A stretch of DNA of 64,000 bases from Bacteroidales bacterium. Lineage in GTDB: Bacteria; Bacteroidota; Bacteroidia; Bacteroidales; F082. Location: positions 1 to 64,000 of the forward strand of contig JAFXMK010000018.1 of NCBI GenBank assembly GCA_017530365.1, in the 5' to 3' direction. This document shows, one piece after another, positions 38,402 to 47,798 of the stretch (the first letter of the stretch is position 1; every line of letters begins with the position of its first letter). Made by a program: the position numbers and the translations under genes. The notes under the pieces were generated by a model. The model had not been told where the DNA came from and ran no database searches. It saw only the letters and a program-made list of their open reading frames with translations.

Positions 38402-40542
38402 TGCTTTCCTAGTGTTAGAGTGATTAATCTTCCTGGCTGGAGGGTGTCGCCTGGCGTGACGGATTGTTGCATGACTTTGCCATATCCTTCAAAGGCGATG
38501 TTCCAACCCATGTTTTCAAGTAGATAGACTGCATCAGTGATGTTCATACCTTTTACGTTAGGGACTCGGAGTGAGTCGAACTGCATGGGGCTGATGACGT
38601 ATTTTCCGTCTTCTTTGGAGAAGGAGGTCGTTGTCCATTCACTGCCCAGCGAATGATCGGTATAATCCAGGCCGATGCCGGCCAGATAAGCCGCTGCCTC
38701 GGATTGATGTCGGATGGTGCTGTCGGCCTTTTTGACGTCGTTAGCCTCGGCATCCATCATGCCTTTGATCTTGGTGGCATAGACGCGGTCGGCGATTTCC
38801 TTGAAGGCAGGGGCGGCGACCTTACCGGCGGAGTAGAACCGGCCTTTGGCTTTGCTGATAACGACGATGCAGCTGTAAACGGGGTTCTTCGCTGGGAAAT
38901 AGCCAACGAAGGTCACGTTGTAGTCGCGTTCCAGCCTGCCTTCAGCGTTGACCCATTTGTATGCCTTCTTCTCCACATTGTAGAGCTGTGCCGTGCCTGT
39001 CTTTCCAGCGATGCCGTATTCGGTGCCGCGAAGCATCTTGGCAGTGCCGCGGAGCACCACGCCTTCCATCATGCTCTGGATGGAGTCGATGGTCTTCTGC
39101 GAGGCGATATGTTCTTTCAGCACCACGGGTTCCATGGTCTGGAGCGTGATGCCTTCTTTTCTGATTTCTTTGATGAACTGGGGCTTCAGCATCTTGCCTT
39201 CGTTGGCCACGGCGTTGTACAAAGTGAGGATCTGCAGGGGAGGCAACCTGAGCTCATAGCCGATCGACATCCAAGGCAGGGAGGTCTTCGCCCAGTTGTT
39301 CTTGTCGTAGATGGGGTGCTTGATGTAGGGTTTGGCTTCACCAGCCATGCCAGTGCCTAGCGGGACGTTCAACCCCATGCCGTAGAGGCTGTTGACATAG
39401 CGTTCCGGGTGTGCCCCGAAGTAATCGGTGATGAGCTTAGCGGTACCTTTGTTGGACGACTGCTCGAAGACTTCGCGGATGGTGACGCGTCCGTCGGAGT
39501 GGATGGTGTGGTCGTCGAACATCTTCTTGCCAGAGAAGACCAGGGGACCGCTTCCGATGTTGATATGGGAGTTGATGTTGAGGTCTGGGAAGTTCTCAAG
39601 CAACACGAGCATGGAGGCGAGCTTGAAGGTGGATCCTGGCTCGATGCCTACGCCCAGTGCGAAGTTATAGAGCTCCTGACAACGGTTGGTCTGCTTGTCG
39701 CGTTGCAGGTTAGTGATGGCTTTGACGTCGCCAGTAGCCACTTCCATGACGATGGCGCAGCCTTGCTCGGCCTTGTTTTCGACGATGGCATGGCGCAAGG
39801 CGCGCTCGGCAATGTCTTGGATGCCGATGTCGAGAGTGGAGACAATGTCGTTGCCGTCAACAGCTTCGATGTTGTTTGGGTCTTCCATAGGAATCCAGAC
39901 GCCGTGATGCAGGTGACGTTGGCGGTGATGGCCGTCCTGGCCGCGTAGGATGGAGTCGTAGGCGCTCTCAAGACCTACCAGCTTGCCGTCGCTGACATAA
40001 CCGATGGTTCTGCTTGCCAACGATCCGTAAGGATGGATGCGCTTGAACTTGGGCTGTGACTTGGTCAGTCCGCCTTTGAGGTTGCCCTTGTTGAGGATGG
40101 CGAAGGTCTCCATCTCACGGTATTGGCCCAAGGTAACGTTGAGGTCGACGAGGAAGTAGCGCTTGTTGTTGTTTCTCGCCTCGATGAGGCCGGTTTTCCA
40201 ACGTTCCGCCGACCTTTTCGGGAACATGCCTGCCAACTGTTTGCTAAGCTGATCGACACCGCTGTTGAAGACACTGTCATCAATGACTTGTGGGTCGATG
40301 CCGACTTCGAAGATCGGGACGTCAGTGGCAAGCAAACTACCGTCGCAGGCGAGAATGTCGCCCCTGGAAGCTTGCAGCGTGTCGAACCTGGTCTCCACCT
40401 GGTCCGCCAAGGCACGGAGCTCGTCGCCCTCCTTGGTCTGCACCATGATGGCTTTGACCAAAATGAGGACGCCCACGGCCAAAACGGCGAGGTAAACCAA
40501 AAAGGTTCTAATCAAACATCTCGTTTTCGGGTCACGCTTCAT
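38398..40542 (-). CDS. ftsI: Division-specific penicillin-binding protein (FtsI/PBP3-like) with PASTA domain
   Basis: The 714-residue product has a membrane anchor (about 13-33), a dimerisation domain and a transpeptidase domain with SxxK at Ser304 (GSTFK), SxN in EQSSNKG (about 362) and KTG in [10 protein letters not shown] (about 515). A C-terminal PASTA domain ([20 protein letters not shown] onward, about 655-712) is present. It crosslinks septal peptidoglycan with FtsW. It overlaps murE and lies after ftsL. Confidence 0.96.
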   Translation of the reverse strand: MKRDPKTRCLIRTFLVYLAVLAVGVLILVKAIMVQTKEGDELRALADQVETRFDTLQASRGDILACDGSLLATDVPIFEVGIDPQVIDDSVFNSGVDQLSKQLAGMFPKRSAERWKTGLIEARNNNKRYFLVDLNVTLGQYREMETFAILNKGNLKGGLTKSQPKFKRIHPYGSLASRTIGYVSDGKLVGLESAYDSILRGQDGHHRQRHLHHGVWIPMEDPNNIEAVDGNDIVSTLDIGIQDIAERALRHAIVENKAEQGCAIVMEVATGDVKAITNLQRDKQTNRCQELYNFALGVGIEPGSTFKLASMLVLLENFPDLNINSHINIGSGPLVFSGKKMFDDHTIHSDGRVTIREVFEQSSNKGTAKLITDYFGAHPERYVNSLYGMGLNVPLGTGMAGEAKPYIKHPIYDKNNWAKTSLPWMSIGYELRLPPLQILTLYNAVANEGKMLKPQFIKEIRKEGITLQTMEPVVLKEHIASQKTIDSIQSMMEGVVLRGTAKMLRGTEYGIAGKTGTAQLYNVEKKAYKWVNAEGRLERDYNVTFVGYFPAKNPVYSCIVVISKAKGRFYSAGKVAAPAFKEIADRVYATKIKGMMDAEANDVKKADSTIRHQSEAAAYLAGIGLDYTDHSLGSEWTTTSFSKEDGKYVISPMQFDSLRVPNVKGMNITDAVYLLENMGWNIAFEGYGKVMQQSVTPGDTLQPGRLITLTLGKQ

Positions 40543-40580
40543 TATCAGTTAACAGTTGTCAGTTATCAGTTTCCAGTTTT
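40541..40580 (-). repeat. AACTGATAACTGAC spacer repeat supplying the ftsL stop
   Basis: About five AACTG(A/G)(T/A)A-type units start in the last codons of ftsL (KTGN, stop TGA) and extend to the ftsI start codon. Confidence 0.75.
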
Positions 40581-40913
40581 TCTTACCACTCTTGTCTCCA
40601 ACGACTCTTTCAGGCCTTCATCGGCAAGCTTGTCGATCAGCACTTTCTGTGTCGATTCCTTTGTGTAGGCGGATTTGGCATAGATATATTCCACACGAAG
40701 ATCGCGTAGGAGGATGGTGTTCTTTTTGATGGACCTACTGGTGCTCTCGGCGATGTAGGCGTTGGTGATGATGAGCATCAGCAACACGGTGAGATAGACC
40801 AGGAAGGGGAAGATCTTGGAGAAGTCTTCCTTGGTGAGGAAGCTGCCTCCCAAGATACTCATGATGGTGTTGCGCCCGGATGCTTTGTTCTTTCTCTCTT
40901 TCTTCATGGTCAT
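40566..40913 (-). CDS. ftsL: FtsL-like cell division protein
   Basis: The product has 115 residues: a basic N-terminus (MTMKKERKNKAS), one membrane helix (about 37-60) and a periplasmic coiled-coil part (about 62-100). Sequence is poorly conserved in this family, so size, topology and position between rsmH and ftsI carry the call. The start at 40913 overlaps the rsmH stop (ATGA); longer frames upstream are the shadow of rsmH. Confidence 0.82.
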   Translation of the reverse strand: MTMKKERKNKASGRNTIMSILGGSFLTKEDFSKIFPFLVYLTVLLMLIITNAYIAESTSRSIKKNTILLRDLRVEYIYAKSAYTKESTQKVLIDKLADEGLKESLETRVVRKTGN

Positions 40914-41803
40914 TTCCTTTCTGCGATCCTGAGCTTGGCGCTGCGAGCCCGGCTGTTGTTGGCGATCTCCTCTTCGGAAGGCACGATGGGTTTGCGGTTG
41001 ATAATAATATAAGGTGTCAGCGCATTGCCGAAGAAGTCTTTCTCTTCTTTGCCTTCTGCGTTGCCTGTCTTCGTGAAGTTTTTCACCAGTCTGTCCTCCA
41101 ACGAGTGGTACGAAAGCACCACCAGCCTTCCGCCAGGTTTGAGCACATCGGCGCATTGCGACAGGAAGCACTCGAGGGCGTCCATCTCTTGGTTTACCTC
41201 GATGCGTAGGGCTTGGAAGATCTGCGCCAACACTTTGTTCTCACGTCCATGAGGAAGACGACCTTGCACGGCATCCTTGAGCTGGTTCGTGGTCTCGATG
41301 GGACTGCTCTCCCTGGCCATGATGATGTCGGAAGCCACCAGATGGGCGTTCTGCACCTCGCCATAGAGGCTCAGCACCTTGGTCAGGGCAGCGTGGTCGT
41401 ATGTGTTGACCACGGTGGCGGCATCGACGGGGTTGGACTGGCTCATCCTCATGTCGAGCTTGCCGTCGAAACGGGTGGAAAACCCTTTCTCGGGAGTGTC
41501 GAACTGGTGGGAGGAGACGCCGAGGTCAGCGATGACACCGTCGATCTTGCCGTTATGGTATAGTTGGATGAAATTCTTGAAATAGCTGAAGTTCTGTGGG
41601 ATGAAGGTGAACCGCTCGTCGTCGATGACGTTCTTGGCGGCATCTTCATCTTGGTCGAACGCATATAGATGTCCAGTGCTGAGTCGCTCCATGATGGCGC
41701 GCGAGTGTCCGCCGCCGCCGAAAGTGACATCGGCGTAGGTGCCCTCGGGGTTGATGTTCAGCCCTTCAATACACTCGTTCAACAACACTGGGATGTGATA
41801 CAT
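40910..41803 (-). CDS. rsmH: 16S rRNA (cytosine1402-N4)-methyltransferase
   Basis: The 297-residue product has YHIPVLLNECIEGL at the start, the SAM loop TFGGGGHS (about 26-33), DLGVSSHQFD (about 92) and RVNQE-type EVNQEMDALE (about 213). It methylates C1402 of 16S rRNA. This is the usual second gene of dcw clusters. Confidence 0.97.
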   Translation of the reverse strand: MYHIPVLLNECIEGLNINPEGTYADVTFGGGGHSRAIMERLSTGHLYAFDQDEDAAKNVIDDERFTFIPQNFSYFKNFIQLYHNGKIDGVIADLGVSSHQFDTPEKGFSTRFDGKLDMRMSQSNPVDAATVVNTYDHAALTKVLSLYGEVQNAHLVASDIIMARESSPIETTNQLKDAVQGRLPHGRENKVLAQIFQALRIEVNQEMDALECFLSQCADVLKPGGRLVVLSYHSLEDRLVKNFTKTGNAEGKEEKDFFGNALTPYIIINRKPIVPSEEEIANNSRARSAKLRIAERK

Positions 41804-41827
41804 TGGGAGTTAGGAGTTAGAAGTTTA
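41803..41827 (-). repeat. CTAACTCC spacer repeat between mraZ and rsmH
   Basis: On the minus strand the mraZ stop is followed by CTAACTCCTAACTCCC, the complement text of the GAGTTAGGAGT family, reaching the rsmH start codon. Confidence 0.65.
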
Positions 41828-42275
41828 GATTGGAGAACAATTCTTCGACGCCTTGAGCCAGGTCTTCGGTGCTGATCTCGTTGACACGTTCATCGTACTT
41901 GGCCTTGTCCCAGATTTCCATGTTGGTGAACATGGAGTCGATGACGATGTCTTTGACCAAGCCGCTGCGGTCGAGCAGGTCCTTGGGAATCTGGATTCGT
42001 CCGCTGGCGTCGAGCTTCACGCGCTTGACACCGTCGAGGTATTTACGCATGATGTCGAGTTTGCGGCGGTCGAAGGTGTTGACTTGCATCAGGATGTCGC
42101 GGCGACGGTTCCAGTCACTGGCCGTATAGAGCTCCAGGTAGGTGCCGTGCAGGCCCGGACGCAGGACGAAGTCCTCTTCGGCCTGGCTTCCCAGCTGCTC
42201 CCTGAAGTCGGCGGGCAGCATCAATCTGCCTTTCGAATCGAGCTTGCAAGTGAATGTTCCGGTAGGGTTACTCAT
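41817..42275 (-). CDS. mraZ: Transcriptional regulator MraZ
   Basis: The 152-residue product carries two AbrB-like half repeats: KGRLMLPADFREQLG (about 14-28) and SGRIQIPKDLLDRSG (about 90-104). MraZ binds direct repeats in its own promoter and controls the dcw operon. Such repeats are seen just upstream at 42312-42337. Confidence 0.96.
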   Translation of the reverse strand: MSNPTGTFTCKLDSKGRLMLPADFREQLGSQAEEDFVLRPGLHGTYLELYTASDWNRRRDILMQVNTFDRRKLDIMRKYLDGVKRVKLDASGRIQIPKDLLDRSGLVKDIVIDSMFTNMEIWDKAKYDERVNEISTEDLAQGVEELFSNLNF

Positions 42276-42294
42276 ATCTTTTTGTTTTTCGATA

Positions 42295-42302
42295 CAAAAT
42301 TA
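42295..42302 (-). promoter_or_regulatory. -7 box of the mraZ/dcw promoter
   Basis: The minus strand reads TAATTTTG (TAnnTTTG), 20 bp from the mraZ start. It is directly downstream of the proposed MraZ operator. Confidence 0.65.
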
Positions 42303-42311
42303 CTGCATTTT

Positions 42312-42337
42312 TCCCCATTTTTTTCCATTTTCTCCCA
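42312..42337 (-). promoter_or_regulatory. MraZ operator: three TGG(G/A) boxes at 10-bp spacing
   Basis: On the minus strand TGGGAG, TGGAAA and TGGGGA begin exactly 10 bp apart (plus positions 42332-42337, 42322-42327 and 42312-42317), each followed by an A-run. MraZ from other bacteria is known to bind TGGG-N direct repeats at about one helical turn. They overlap the -33 region, so repression is likely. Confidence 0.75.
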
Positions 42338-42363
42338 CTTTTTACGCGTATTTAGCTGGTTTT

Positions 42364-42456
42364 TTATCAACATAGTTATCAACAGGTTTGTTAATTCGTG
42401 TTAATTTATTGTAAATCAAATAAATAGTTTTCAACAATAAAAAACTTTGTTGATAA
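42364..42456. promoter_or_regulatory. Three TTATCAACA boxes in an AT-rich intergenic region
   Basis: TTATCAACA occurs at 42364-42372 and 42376-42384, and its complement at 42448-42456. It differs by one base from the DnaA consensus TTATCCACA. No other origin feature is seen. Confidence 0.4.
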
Positions 42457-42481
42457 TGGGCGTTAATTTGAAAGATGTTTT

Positions 42482-42489
42482 TAATTTTG
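42482..42489 (+). promoter_or_regulatory. -7 box for glsA
   Basis: TAATTTTG, 22 bp before the ATG at 42512. No good -33 element is seen. Confidence 0.55.
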
Positions 42490-42511
42490 TCAGTTAAAAC
42501 TATCGGTCACC

Positions 42512-43390
42512 ATGGAGGACAAGTACGGTAATTTGATCGATTTCAGGAAGATATTCGAAGCCAAGGCGCCCAAGCTGATGAAGAGGATGCCGAATTGGCT
42601 GTTCCGTCGCATACAGCGTTTGTTGCATGAGGAGGATATCAATACCATTCTGAGCAAATACGGTGACCTTCAGGGTGTTGAGTTCGATCAGGCTGTGGTC
42701 AAGGACTTCAACCTACAAGTCGTGGAAAAAGGCGCTGAGAACCTCACAGCGTCGCAACGTATTGTGGTAGCATCCAACCATCCGCTGGGCGGCCTCGATG
42801 GCATTGCCCTCATCGGCACTGTGGGTAAGTACTGCCCCAATCCTGTCACGCCAGTCAACGACTTCCTGATGTTCATCAAAAACCTCCAGCCGATCTTCAT
42901 TCCCGTCAACAAAGTGGGGAAGGGCGTTGCCAACAAACAGGAGAACCTGCGCTTGTTCAACGAAACCTTTGCCGGCGACCGTGCCATCTGTTACTTTCCC
43001 TTTGGACTGTGCTCGCGTAAGGTAAGAGGCGGTAAGATCATGGACCTCGACTGGAAAAAGACCTTCATCGCCAAAGCCAAGGAATACCAGCGCGACATCA
43101 TCCCAACCCATATCGACGGACACAACACGAAGTTCTTCTACAACCTGGCGAGGTTGCGTAAATTCTTAAAAATCAAGGCTAACATCGAGATGGCCTTCCT
43201 CCCTGACGAGTTCTTCAAGCAACGCAATAAAACCCTTACCATCATTTTCGGTAAGCCGATTCCCTATCAGGTCTTCGACAGTCGCCATACCGATGCGGAA
43301 TGGGCTGAAATACTACGTTGTTTCTCATATAACCTGGCTAACGATCCTGAACTGGTCTTTGACCCTGATAAAGACTATCCGATGCCATGA
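42512..43390 (+). CDS. glsA: Glycine-lipid O-acyltransferase (PlsC/OlsA-like)
   Basis: The 292-residue product has the acyltransferase motif SNHPLGGLDGIAL (about 90-101, with the His and Asp of the active site), FIPVNKVGKG (about 130) and CYFPFGLCSRK (about 156). It lies next to a GNAT/OlsB-like acyltransferase, the same pair that makes glycine lipids in Bacteroides thetaiotaomicron (glsB/glsA). It would O-acylate the N-acyl-glycine intermediate at the inner membrane. A general glycerol-phosphate acyltransferase is the alternative. Confidence 0.8.
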   Translation: MEDKYGNLIDFRKIFEAKAPKLMKRMPNWLFRRIQRLLHEEDINTILSKYGDLQGVEFDQAVVKDFNLQVVEKGAENLTASQRIVVASNHPLGGLDGIALIGTVGKYCPNPVTPVNDFLMFIKNLQPIFIPVNKVGKGVANKQENLRLFNETFAGDRAICYFPFGLCSRKVRGGKIMDLDWKKTFIAKAKEYQRDIIPTHIDGHNTKFFYNLARLRKFLKIKANIEMAFLPDEFFKQRNKTLTIIFGKPIPYQVFDSRHTDAEWAEILRCFSYNLANDPELVFDPDKDYPMP

Positions 43391-43405
43391 TTTAAATCCG
43401 TTGCC

Positions 43406-44362
43406 ATGAACAAGATTATAGATTCCATACCTGTAGATAAGATTCTTGAAGAACTGACCCTTGACCGGTTCATCAGGAAGACCAACAATGGCAAGAACGA
43501 AATCTACATTGTCAATGCCTTCAATGCCCCCAACGTCATGCGTGAGATCGGACGACTGCGCGAGATCAGCTTCCGTGACTCGGGCGGGGGAACAGGCTTG
43601 GACTGCGACCTTGATGCGTTCGACGACTGCGAGGAAAACTATTTCGAGCAGCTCATCGTCTGGAATCCCTTTGACAAGGCCATCGTGGGCGGCTATCGTT
43701 ATCTGCTTTGCGACAAGGTAAAGGCTACTGCAGACGGTCGTGTTGATACACCTACGGGTGAACTGTTCCAATATTCTGAGAAGTTCATCAAGGAGTATCT
43801 TCCCGAGACTATCGAATTGGGCCGTTCTTTCGTTCAGCCTGAGTACCAGCCTTCCAAGAGCTTTTCTAAAGGCATCTATTCACTCGACAATCTCTGGGAT
43901 GGACTGGGCTATTTGGTGACTTTGTTTCCGCAGGCGAAGTATTTCTTCGGCAAAGTCACGATGTATCCACAGCTGGAACGCGAGTCGCGCGACATGATCC
44001 TGTACTTCATGAAGAGCAACTTCCCCGATCCCGACCATCTGCTCAAACCCTGGCCGGAGCTGGACCTGCCTATTATGATGGACGAAGAGAAGCTTAAATC
44101 CATCTTCACAGGCAATAATTATCAAGAGAATTATAAGATTTTGGTAAAGAGTGTGCGTGAACGCGGCGCCGCCGTGCCTCCGCTGGTCAACGCCTATATG
44201 AGCCTGTCATCCACTATGCGTTCTTTCGGGACAGCGGTCAACCCGCCTTTCGGCAATGTGGAGGAGACGGGCATCCTAGTCACCATCAAGGATATCTTCA
44301 AGGAGAAATATGAACGCCATGCTGCCTTTGATCCAAATGAAAAACCTTTACACCTAAGCTGA
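43406..44362 (+). CDS. glsB: Glycine N-acyltransferase (OlsB/hemolysin-like GNAT)
   Basis: The 318-residue product is of the OlsB/hemolysin GNAT type: [20 protein letters not shown] (about 47-66), ELIVWNP-like [19 protein letters not shown] (about 92-110) and a later segment with the FAVNPPFGN-like [14 protein letters not shown]. It should attach a 3-hydroxy fatty acid to the amino group of glycine. It sits 15 bp after glsA; the order is reversed relative to what is recalled for Bacteroides. It overlaps nothing and precedes engB by 4 bp. Confidence 0.8.
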   Translation: MNKIIDSIPVDKILEELTLDRFIRKTNNGKNEIYIVNAFNAPNVMREIGRLREISFRDSGGGTGLDCDLDAFDDCEENYFEQLIVWNPFDKAIVGGYRYLLCDKVKATADGRVDTPTGELFQYSEKFIKEYLPETIELGRSFVQPEYQPSKSFSKGIYSLDNLWDGLGYLVTLFPQAKYFFGKVTMYPQLERESRDMILYFMKSNFPDPDHLLKPWPELDLPIMMDEEKLKSIFTGNNYQENYKILVKSVRERGAAVPPLVNAYMSLSSTMRSFGTAVNPPFGNVEETGILVTIKDIFKEKYERHAAFDPNEKPLHLS

Positions 44363-44366
44363 TCCC

Positions 44367-44990
44367 ATGATTATCAAAGACGCACATTTCGTATCCAGCA
44401 ACTCAAAGATCGACAAGCTGCCTAAGGACAACATGCCGGAATATGCCTTCATCGGCCGTTCCAACGTGGGGAAGTCGTCGTTGATCAACGCCTTGGTGCA
44501 GCGCAAGGGCTTGGCCAAGACCTCTTCGATGCCGGGCAAGACCATCGCCATCAACCATTTCATGGTGAACAATAGCTGGTATCTTGTGGACCTCCCGGGT
44601 TATGGCTATGCACAGCGTTCCAAGAAATCGCGGGAAGAATGGCGGGTGATGTTGGCCAACTACATCTCCAGAAGGCGCAACCTTATCTGCACCTTCGTGC
44701 TGGTGGACTCGCGTATCGAGCCTCAGGACAGCGATGTCGGCTTCATGGAATGGCTGGGCGAGAACCAGGTGCCTTTCTGCATTGTCTTCACCAAGGCCGA
44801 CAAGATCAGCAAGGCGGAGTTGAATAGGAATGTGGAAGCCTATAAGCAGCGTCTGTTGGAGGATTGGGAAGAGCTGCCGCAGCTGTTCATCACCTCGTCG
44901 GAAACCAAACTCGGCAGGGAAGAGATACTTGATTTCATTGAAGGGCAGAACAAGGAACTGGAGGACTATCTCAAAACCAAAGGACTTTGA
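44367..44990 (+). CDS. engB: Ribosome biogenesis GTP-binding protein EngB (YihA/YsxC)
   Basis: The 207-residue product is a TRAFAC GTPase: G1 GRSNVGKSS (about 30-38), G3 DLPGYGYA (about 75-82), G4 TKAD (about 145-148) and G5 ITSSETK. It helps assemble the 50S subunit. Its start is 4 bp after glsB, so it is co-transcribed. Confidence 0.96.
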   Translation: MIIKDAHFVSSNSKIDKLPKDNMPEYAFIGRSNVGKSSLINALVQRKGLAKTSSMPGKTIAINHFMVNNSWYLVDLPGYGYAQRSKKSREEWRVMLANYISRRRNLICTFVLVDSRIEPQDSDVGFMEWLGENQVPFCIVFTKADKISKAELNRNVEAYKQRLLEDWEELPQLFITSSETKLGREEILDFIEGQNKELEDYLKTKGL

Positions 44991-44993
44991 ATT

Positions 44994-45036
44994 TGTAACA
45001 ACTAACTGAATAACTGATTAACTAACAACTTAAAAA
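44994..45036 (+). repeat. AACTGAATAACT spacer repeat after engB
   Basis: Degenerate units (ACAACTAACTGAATAACTG and AACTAACAACTT) fill the gap from the engB stop to the next gene's ribosome-binding region. Confidence 0.65.
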
Positions 45037-45045
45037 CTTAATCTT

Positions 45046-45294
45046 ATGTGGGGAATTCTCGTATCATTAGTGATTGGTGCTCTTGCTGGTTGGATTGCCG
45101 GTAAGATCATGGGTAAAGGCATGGGCCTTTTGATTTGCATCATCGTCGGTGTCATCGGCGGGTTCTTAGGCAGCTGGATTTTTGGCACAATAGGCCTTGC
45201 CGCCAGCGAATCTTTCTGGGGCAGACTCCTGGTCGGCACCCTCGGCGCTGTGGTGCTGCTGTTTATCCTTTCGCTCTTTAGAAAGAAAAAGTAA
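45046..45294 (+). CDS. YeaQ/YmgE (transglycosylase-associated) small membrane protein
   Basis: The 82-residue product has three membrane helices and glycine-rich motifs (GALAGWIAGKIMGKG, GVIGGFLGSWIFG) typical of the YeaQ/YmgE stress-membrane family. The function is unclear. This family is sometimes also named GlsB, which must not be confused with the glycine-lipid gene upstream. Confidence 0.9.
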   Translation: MWGILVSLVIGALAGWIAGKIMGKGMGLLICIIVGVIGGFLGSWIFGTIGLAASESFWGRLLVGTLGAVVLLFILSLFRKKK

Positions 45295-45295
45295 T

Positions 45296-45377
45296 AAAGA
45301 GTTAGGAGTGAGGAGTTAGGAGTGAGGAGTACTTTTTAGCCGAAGGTTTACTCCTCACTCCTAACTCCTCACTTCAT
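45296..45377. repeat. GAGTTAGGAGTGAG array forming a large palindrome at convergent gene ends
   Basis: Direct units of GAGTTAGGAGTGAGGAGT (about 45300-45330) are mirrored by ACTCCTCACTCCTAACTCC (about 45350-45372) around a 20-bp centre. The minus-strand reading supplies the mutS2 stop (SMK, TGA). The long stem could act as a bidirectional terminator. Confidence 0.8.
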
Positions 45378-47762
45378 ACTAATTCTTGTGATTCCCGCGC
45401 CTCCAGTCTCTAAAGAGGCGTCAGCGAAGCTTTTCACATCATGGTCGCGGCTGAGGAATTCCCTGATCAGTTTGCGCAGGATGCCGTTGCCTTTGCCGTG
45501 AAGAATGCTTACTTCCTTGATGCTGAGTAGCTTGGCCTCGTCGAGGTATTTGGCCACGGCATCGAGGGCTTCTTCAGCGCGTTTCCCACGGACATCCAAG
45601 GTCAGGTCGAAGTGTTCGGCCTTCTCGCTGAGGGTATCGGAGAGTCCCGACTGCCATTTGCGGATAGCTTTGCGGCCTTCGGCACGATTCACCTTACGGA
45701 GTTTGTCGAGTGAAGTGCGTAGCTTCACGGTGTCGAACAAGATGGTGGCATCGGTGTCGCTGATGGACACGATCTCGCCAACAATCTCCATCTCGTCGAT
45801 GCACACGGTGTCGCCCACCTTCAAAGCGATGTCGGTTTCTGGTTTTGGTTTCTTTGGTTCTGCCGCTTTCTTCGCGGTTTCGGTGATCTCTGCTTTTGTC
45901 TTCCTCAGCGCTTGACGGATCTCCTTGGTGCGCTCCTTTTCGGCTTGCGCCTCCTTGATTTCGCGGATGGTGCGCTCGATGCTGCTGTTGGCCTTGTCGA
46001 TGAGCTCCTGCGCTTCGTTGGCGGCATCGCGGAGATATTGTTTCTTTTTGGTCTCCAGCTCGTTAAGCAACTTCTTGTATTTTTCCACCACTTCGGAGAG
46101 AAGGGTATCGGCCACCTGAAGCTCACGTTCTTTCTTCTTGATGGCTTTCTTATCGACCTCAAGCTGTTGCAGCTGCTGTTCGAACTTCAGATGCTGGTCG
46201 CCGGTGATGTGGGCGGCATCGTCGAGGATGCGTTCAGGGAAGCCGGTCTTGCGGGCGATCTCGAAGGCAAAAGAGCTGCCGGGCTTGCCGGTGACCATGA
46301 TGTACATGGGTTGCATGAACTTGGTGTCGAACAGCATGGCGCCGTTGATGATGCCTTTGTGATGGTCTGCCAACAGTTTGAGGTTGGCGTAGTGGGTGGT
46401 GACGATGCCAAAAGCCTGTTTCTTATTGAGTTCCAATAGGATCGCTTCGGCGATGGCGCCGCCTAGCTGGGGCTCGGTACCTGTACCGAATTCATCAATG
46501 AGAAACAGGGAATTGTTGTTTGCGTTCTCCAACAGCACCTTCATGTTGCGCAGGTGTGAGCTGTAGGTGGAGAGGTCGTCGAGGATGCTCTGCTCGTCGC
46601 CGATGTCGATGAACAGGCTTTCAAAGAGGCCGCATTCGGAATCGACGTGCATGGGTACGCAGAGTCCGCATTGCAACATGTATTGGATGAGTCCCGTGGT
46701 CTTGAGGCAGACGGATTTGCCACCTGCGTTGGGACCTGAAATGACCAAGATGCGGTTCTCTTGGTCGAGGTTGAGATCTAGCGGAACGATATATTTGCCT
46801 TGCGATTTCAGCTTTTGCTCCAAAACGGGATGCCGTGCCTGGATCCATCTGAAAAAGGGCTCGTCGTGAATGACGGGTTTAATGCCGCCGATGCTTTGGC
46901 TGAGCAGTGCCTTTGCTCGGATGAAGTCGAGCTGTCCTAGCAGTTCCCAAGCCTTTAGCAGCTCAGGCAGGGAAGGACGAATGCGGTCGGTAAACTGCAA
47001 CAGGATACGTTGCACTTCGCGGCGTTCGGCATACTCCAGCTCCTTGATCTCGTTGGAGGTCTCCACGATCTCCGAAGGCTCGATATAGACGGTCTGTCCC
47101 GTTGCCGACTCGTCGTGGATGAAACCTTTCAAGGCGCGTTTGTCGCCAGCGTGGACGGGGATGACCATGCGACCGTCGCGGATGGTGATCTCGGCTTTGG
47201 GATCGACCCATCCCGAGGTCTTGGCGTCGCTCATGATTTGGCGGATGCGCCGCTCGATGCCGCCAGTCTTGCGATGGATGTCACGTCGGATCTCAGCCAG
47301 TTCAGGGGATGCGTTGTCGGGCATCTCGCCTTTATCATCGACGAGGCGGTTGGCTTCGTTGAACACGACAGGATCGACTTCGATGCCATCGGTGAGGGCG
47401 CAGAGCTCAGGGTAGTCCTCACGAGCCTCGCTCTGCCCGAACTTCAGGATGTAGCTCAAGGCATTCAGCGAGGGCTTGAGGGCGAACAGGTCTTCCAGGC
47501 TGATGCTCGTCCCTGGAATCCTGATATGTTGGAACGCTTCGCGCAGGTCATGGTAGTCCCTCACAGGGAAGGGTACGCCGTTTTGCAGCAGCTGCATGAA
47601 CTCCACGGTCTGGTCGAGGCTCCGCTCGATGGCTTCGCGATCGTTGCTGAAGTCCATCGTCTCGGCGCGTTCCAGTCCCATGGCACTGATGCAGTGCCCC
47701 TTGATGGCTTCCCGGATGTGGGTGAAACCGATCTTCTGCTCGAAGCGTTCCGGATAAATCAT
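45369..47762 (-). CDS. mutS2: Endonuclease MutS2
   Basis: The 797-residue product has a MutS core with the ABC ATPase P-loop GPNAGGKS (about 342-349), STYSSHLRNM (signature region, about 408) and LIDEFGTGTEP (Walker B, about 430). A long coiled coil follows (about 515-640), then a C-terminal Smr domain (about 722-797) with LDVRGKRAEEAL and HGKGNGILR, the nuclease motifs. It lacks the mismatch-binding domain I of MutS. Roles known for the family are suppression of recombination and rescue of collided ribosomes. Its stop codon belongs to a repeat unit. Confidence 0.96.
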   Translation of the reverse strand: MIYPERFEQKIGFTHIREAIKGHCISAMGLERAETMDFSNDREAIERSLDQTVEFMQLLQNGVPFPVRDYHDLREAFQHIRIPGTSISLEDLFALKPSLNALSYILKFGQSEAREDYPELCALTDGIEVDPVVFNEANRLVDDKGEMPDNASPELAEIRRDIHRKTGGIERRIRQIMSDAKTSGWVDPKAEITIRDGRMVIPVHAGDKRALKGFIHDESATGQTVYIEPSEIVETSNEIKELEYAERREVQRILLQFTDRIRPSLPELLKAWELLGQLDFIRAKALLSQSIGGIKPVIHDEPFFRWIQARHPVLEQKLKSQGKYIVPLDLNLDQENRILVISGPNAGGKSVCLKTTGLIQYMLQCGLCVPMHVDSECGLFESLFIDIGDEQSILDDLSTYSSHLRNMKVLLENANNNSLFLIDEFGTGTEPQLGGAIAEAILLELNKKQAFGIVTTHYANLKLLADHHKGIINGAMLFDTKFMQPMYIMVTGKPGSSFAFEIARKTGFPERILDDAAHITGDQHLKFEQQLQQLEVDKKAIKKKERELQVADTLLSEVVEKYKKLLNELETKKKQYLRDAANEAQELIDKANSSIERTIREIKEAQAEKERTKEIRQALRKTKAEITETAKKAAEPKKPKPETDIALKVGDTVCIDEMEIVGEIVSISDTDATILFDTVKLRTSLDKLRKVNRAEGRKAIRKWQSGLSDTLSEKAEHFDLTLDVRGKRAEEALDAVAKYLDEAKLLSIKEVSILHGKGNGILRKLIREFLSRDHDVKSFADASLETGGAGITRISMK

Positions 47763-47798
47763 GTTGTGATGATGCTATTTTGTTGAGGCTGTTCTGAA

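Noticed and set aside
40914-41171. 86-residue extension of FtsL
   Set aside because: It is an out-of-frame shadow of rsmH, rich in Arg/Gln with no membrane-protein character.
42276-42511. Replication origin near the three TTATCAACA boxes
   Set aside because: No dnaA, dnaN or gidA-type neighbours and too few boxes; kept only as a possible DnaA-binding regulatory site.
33736-45377. Spacer arrays as possible CRISPR repeats
   Set aside because: Units are 7-18 bp, directly abutting and degenerate, without unique spacers or cas genes.
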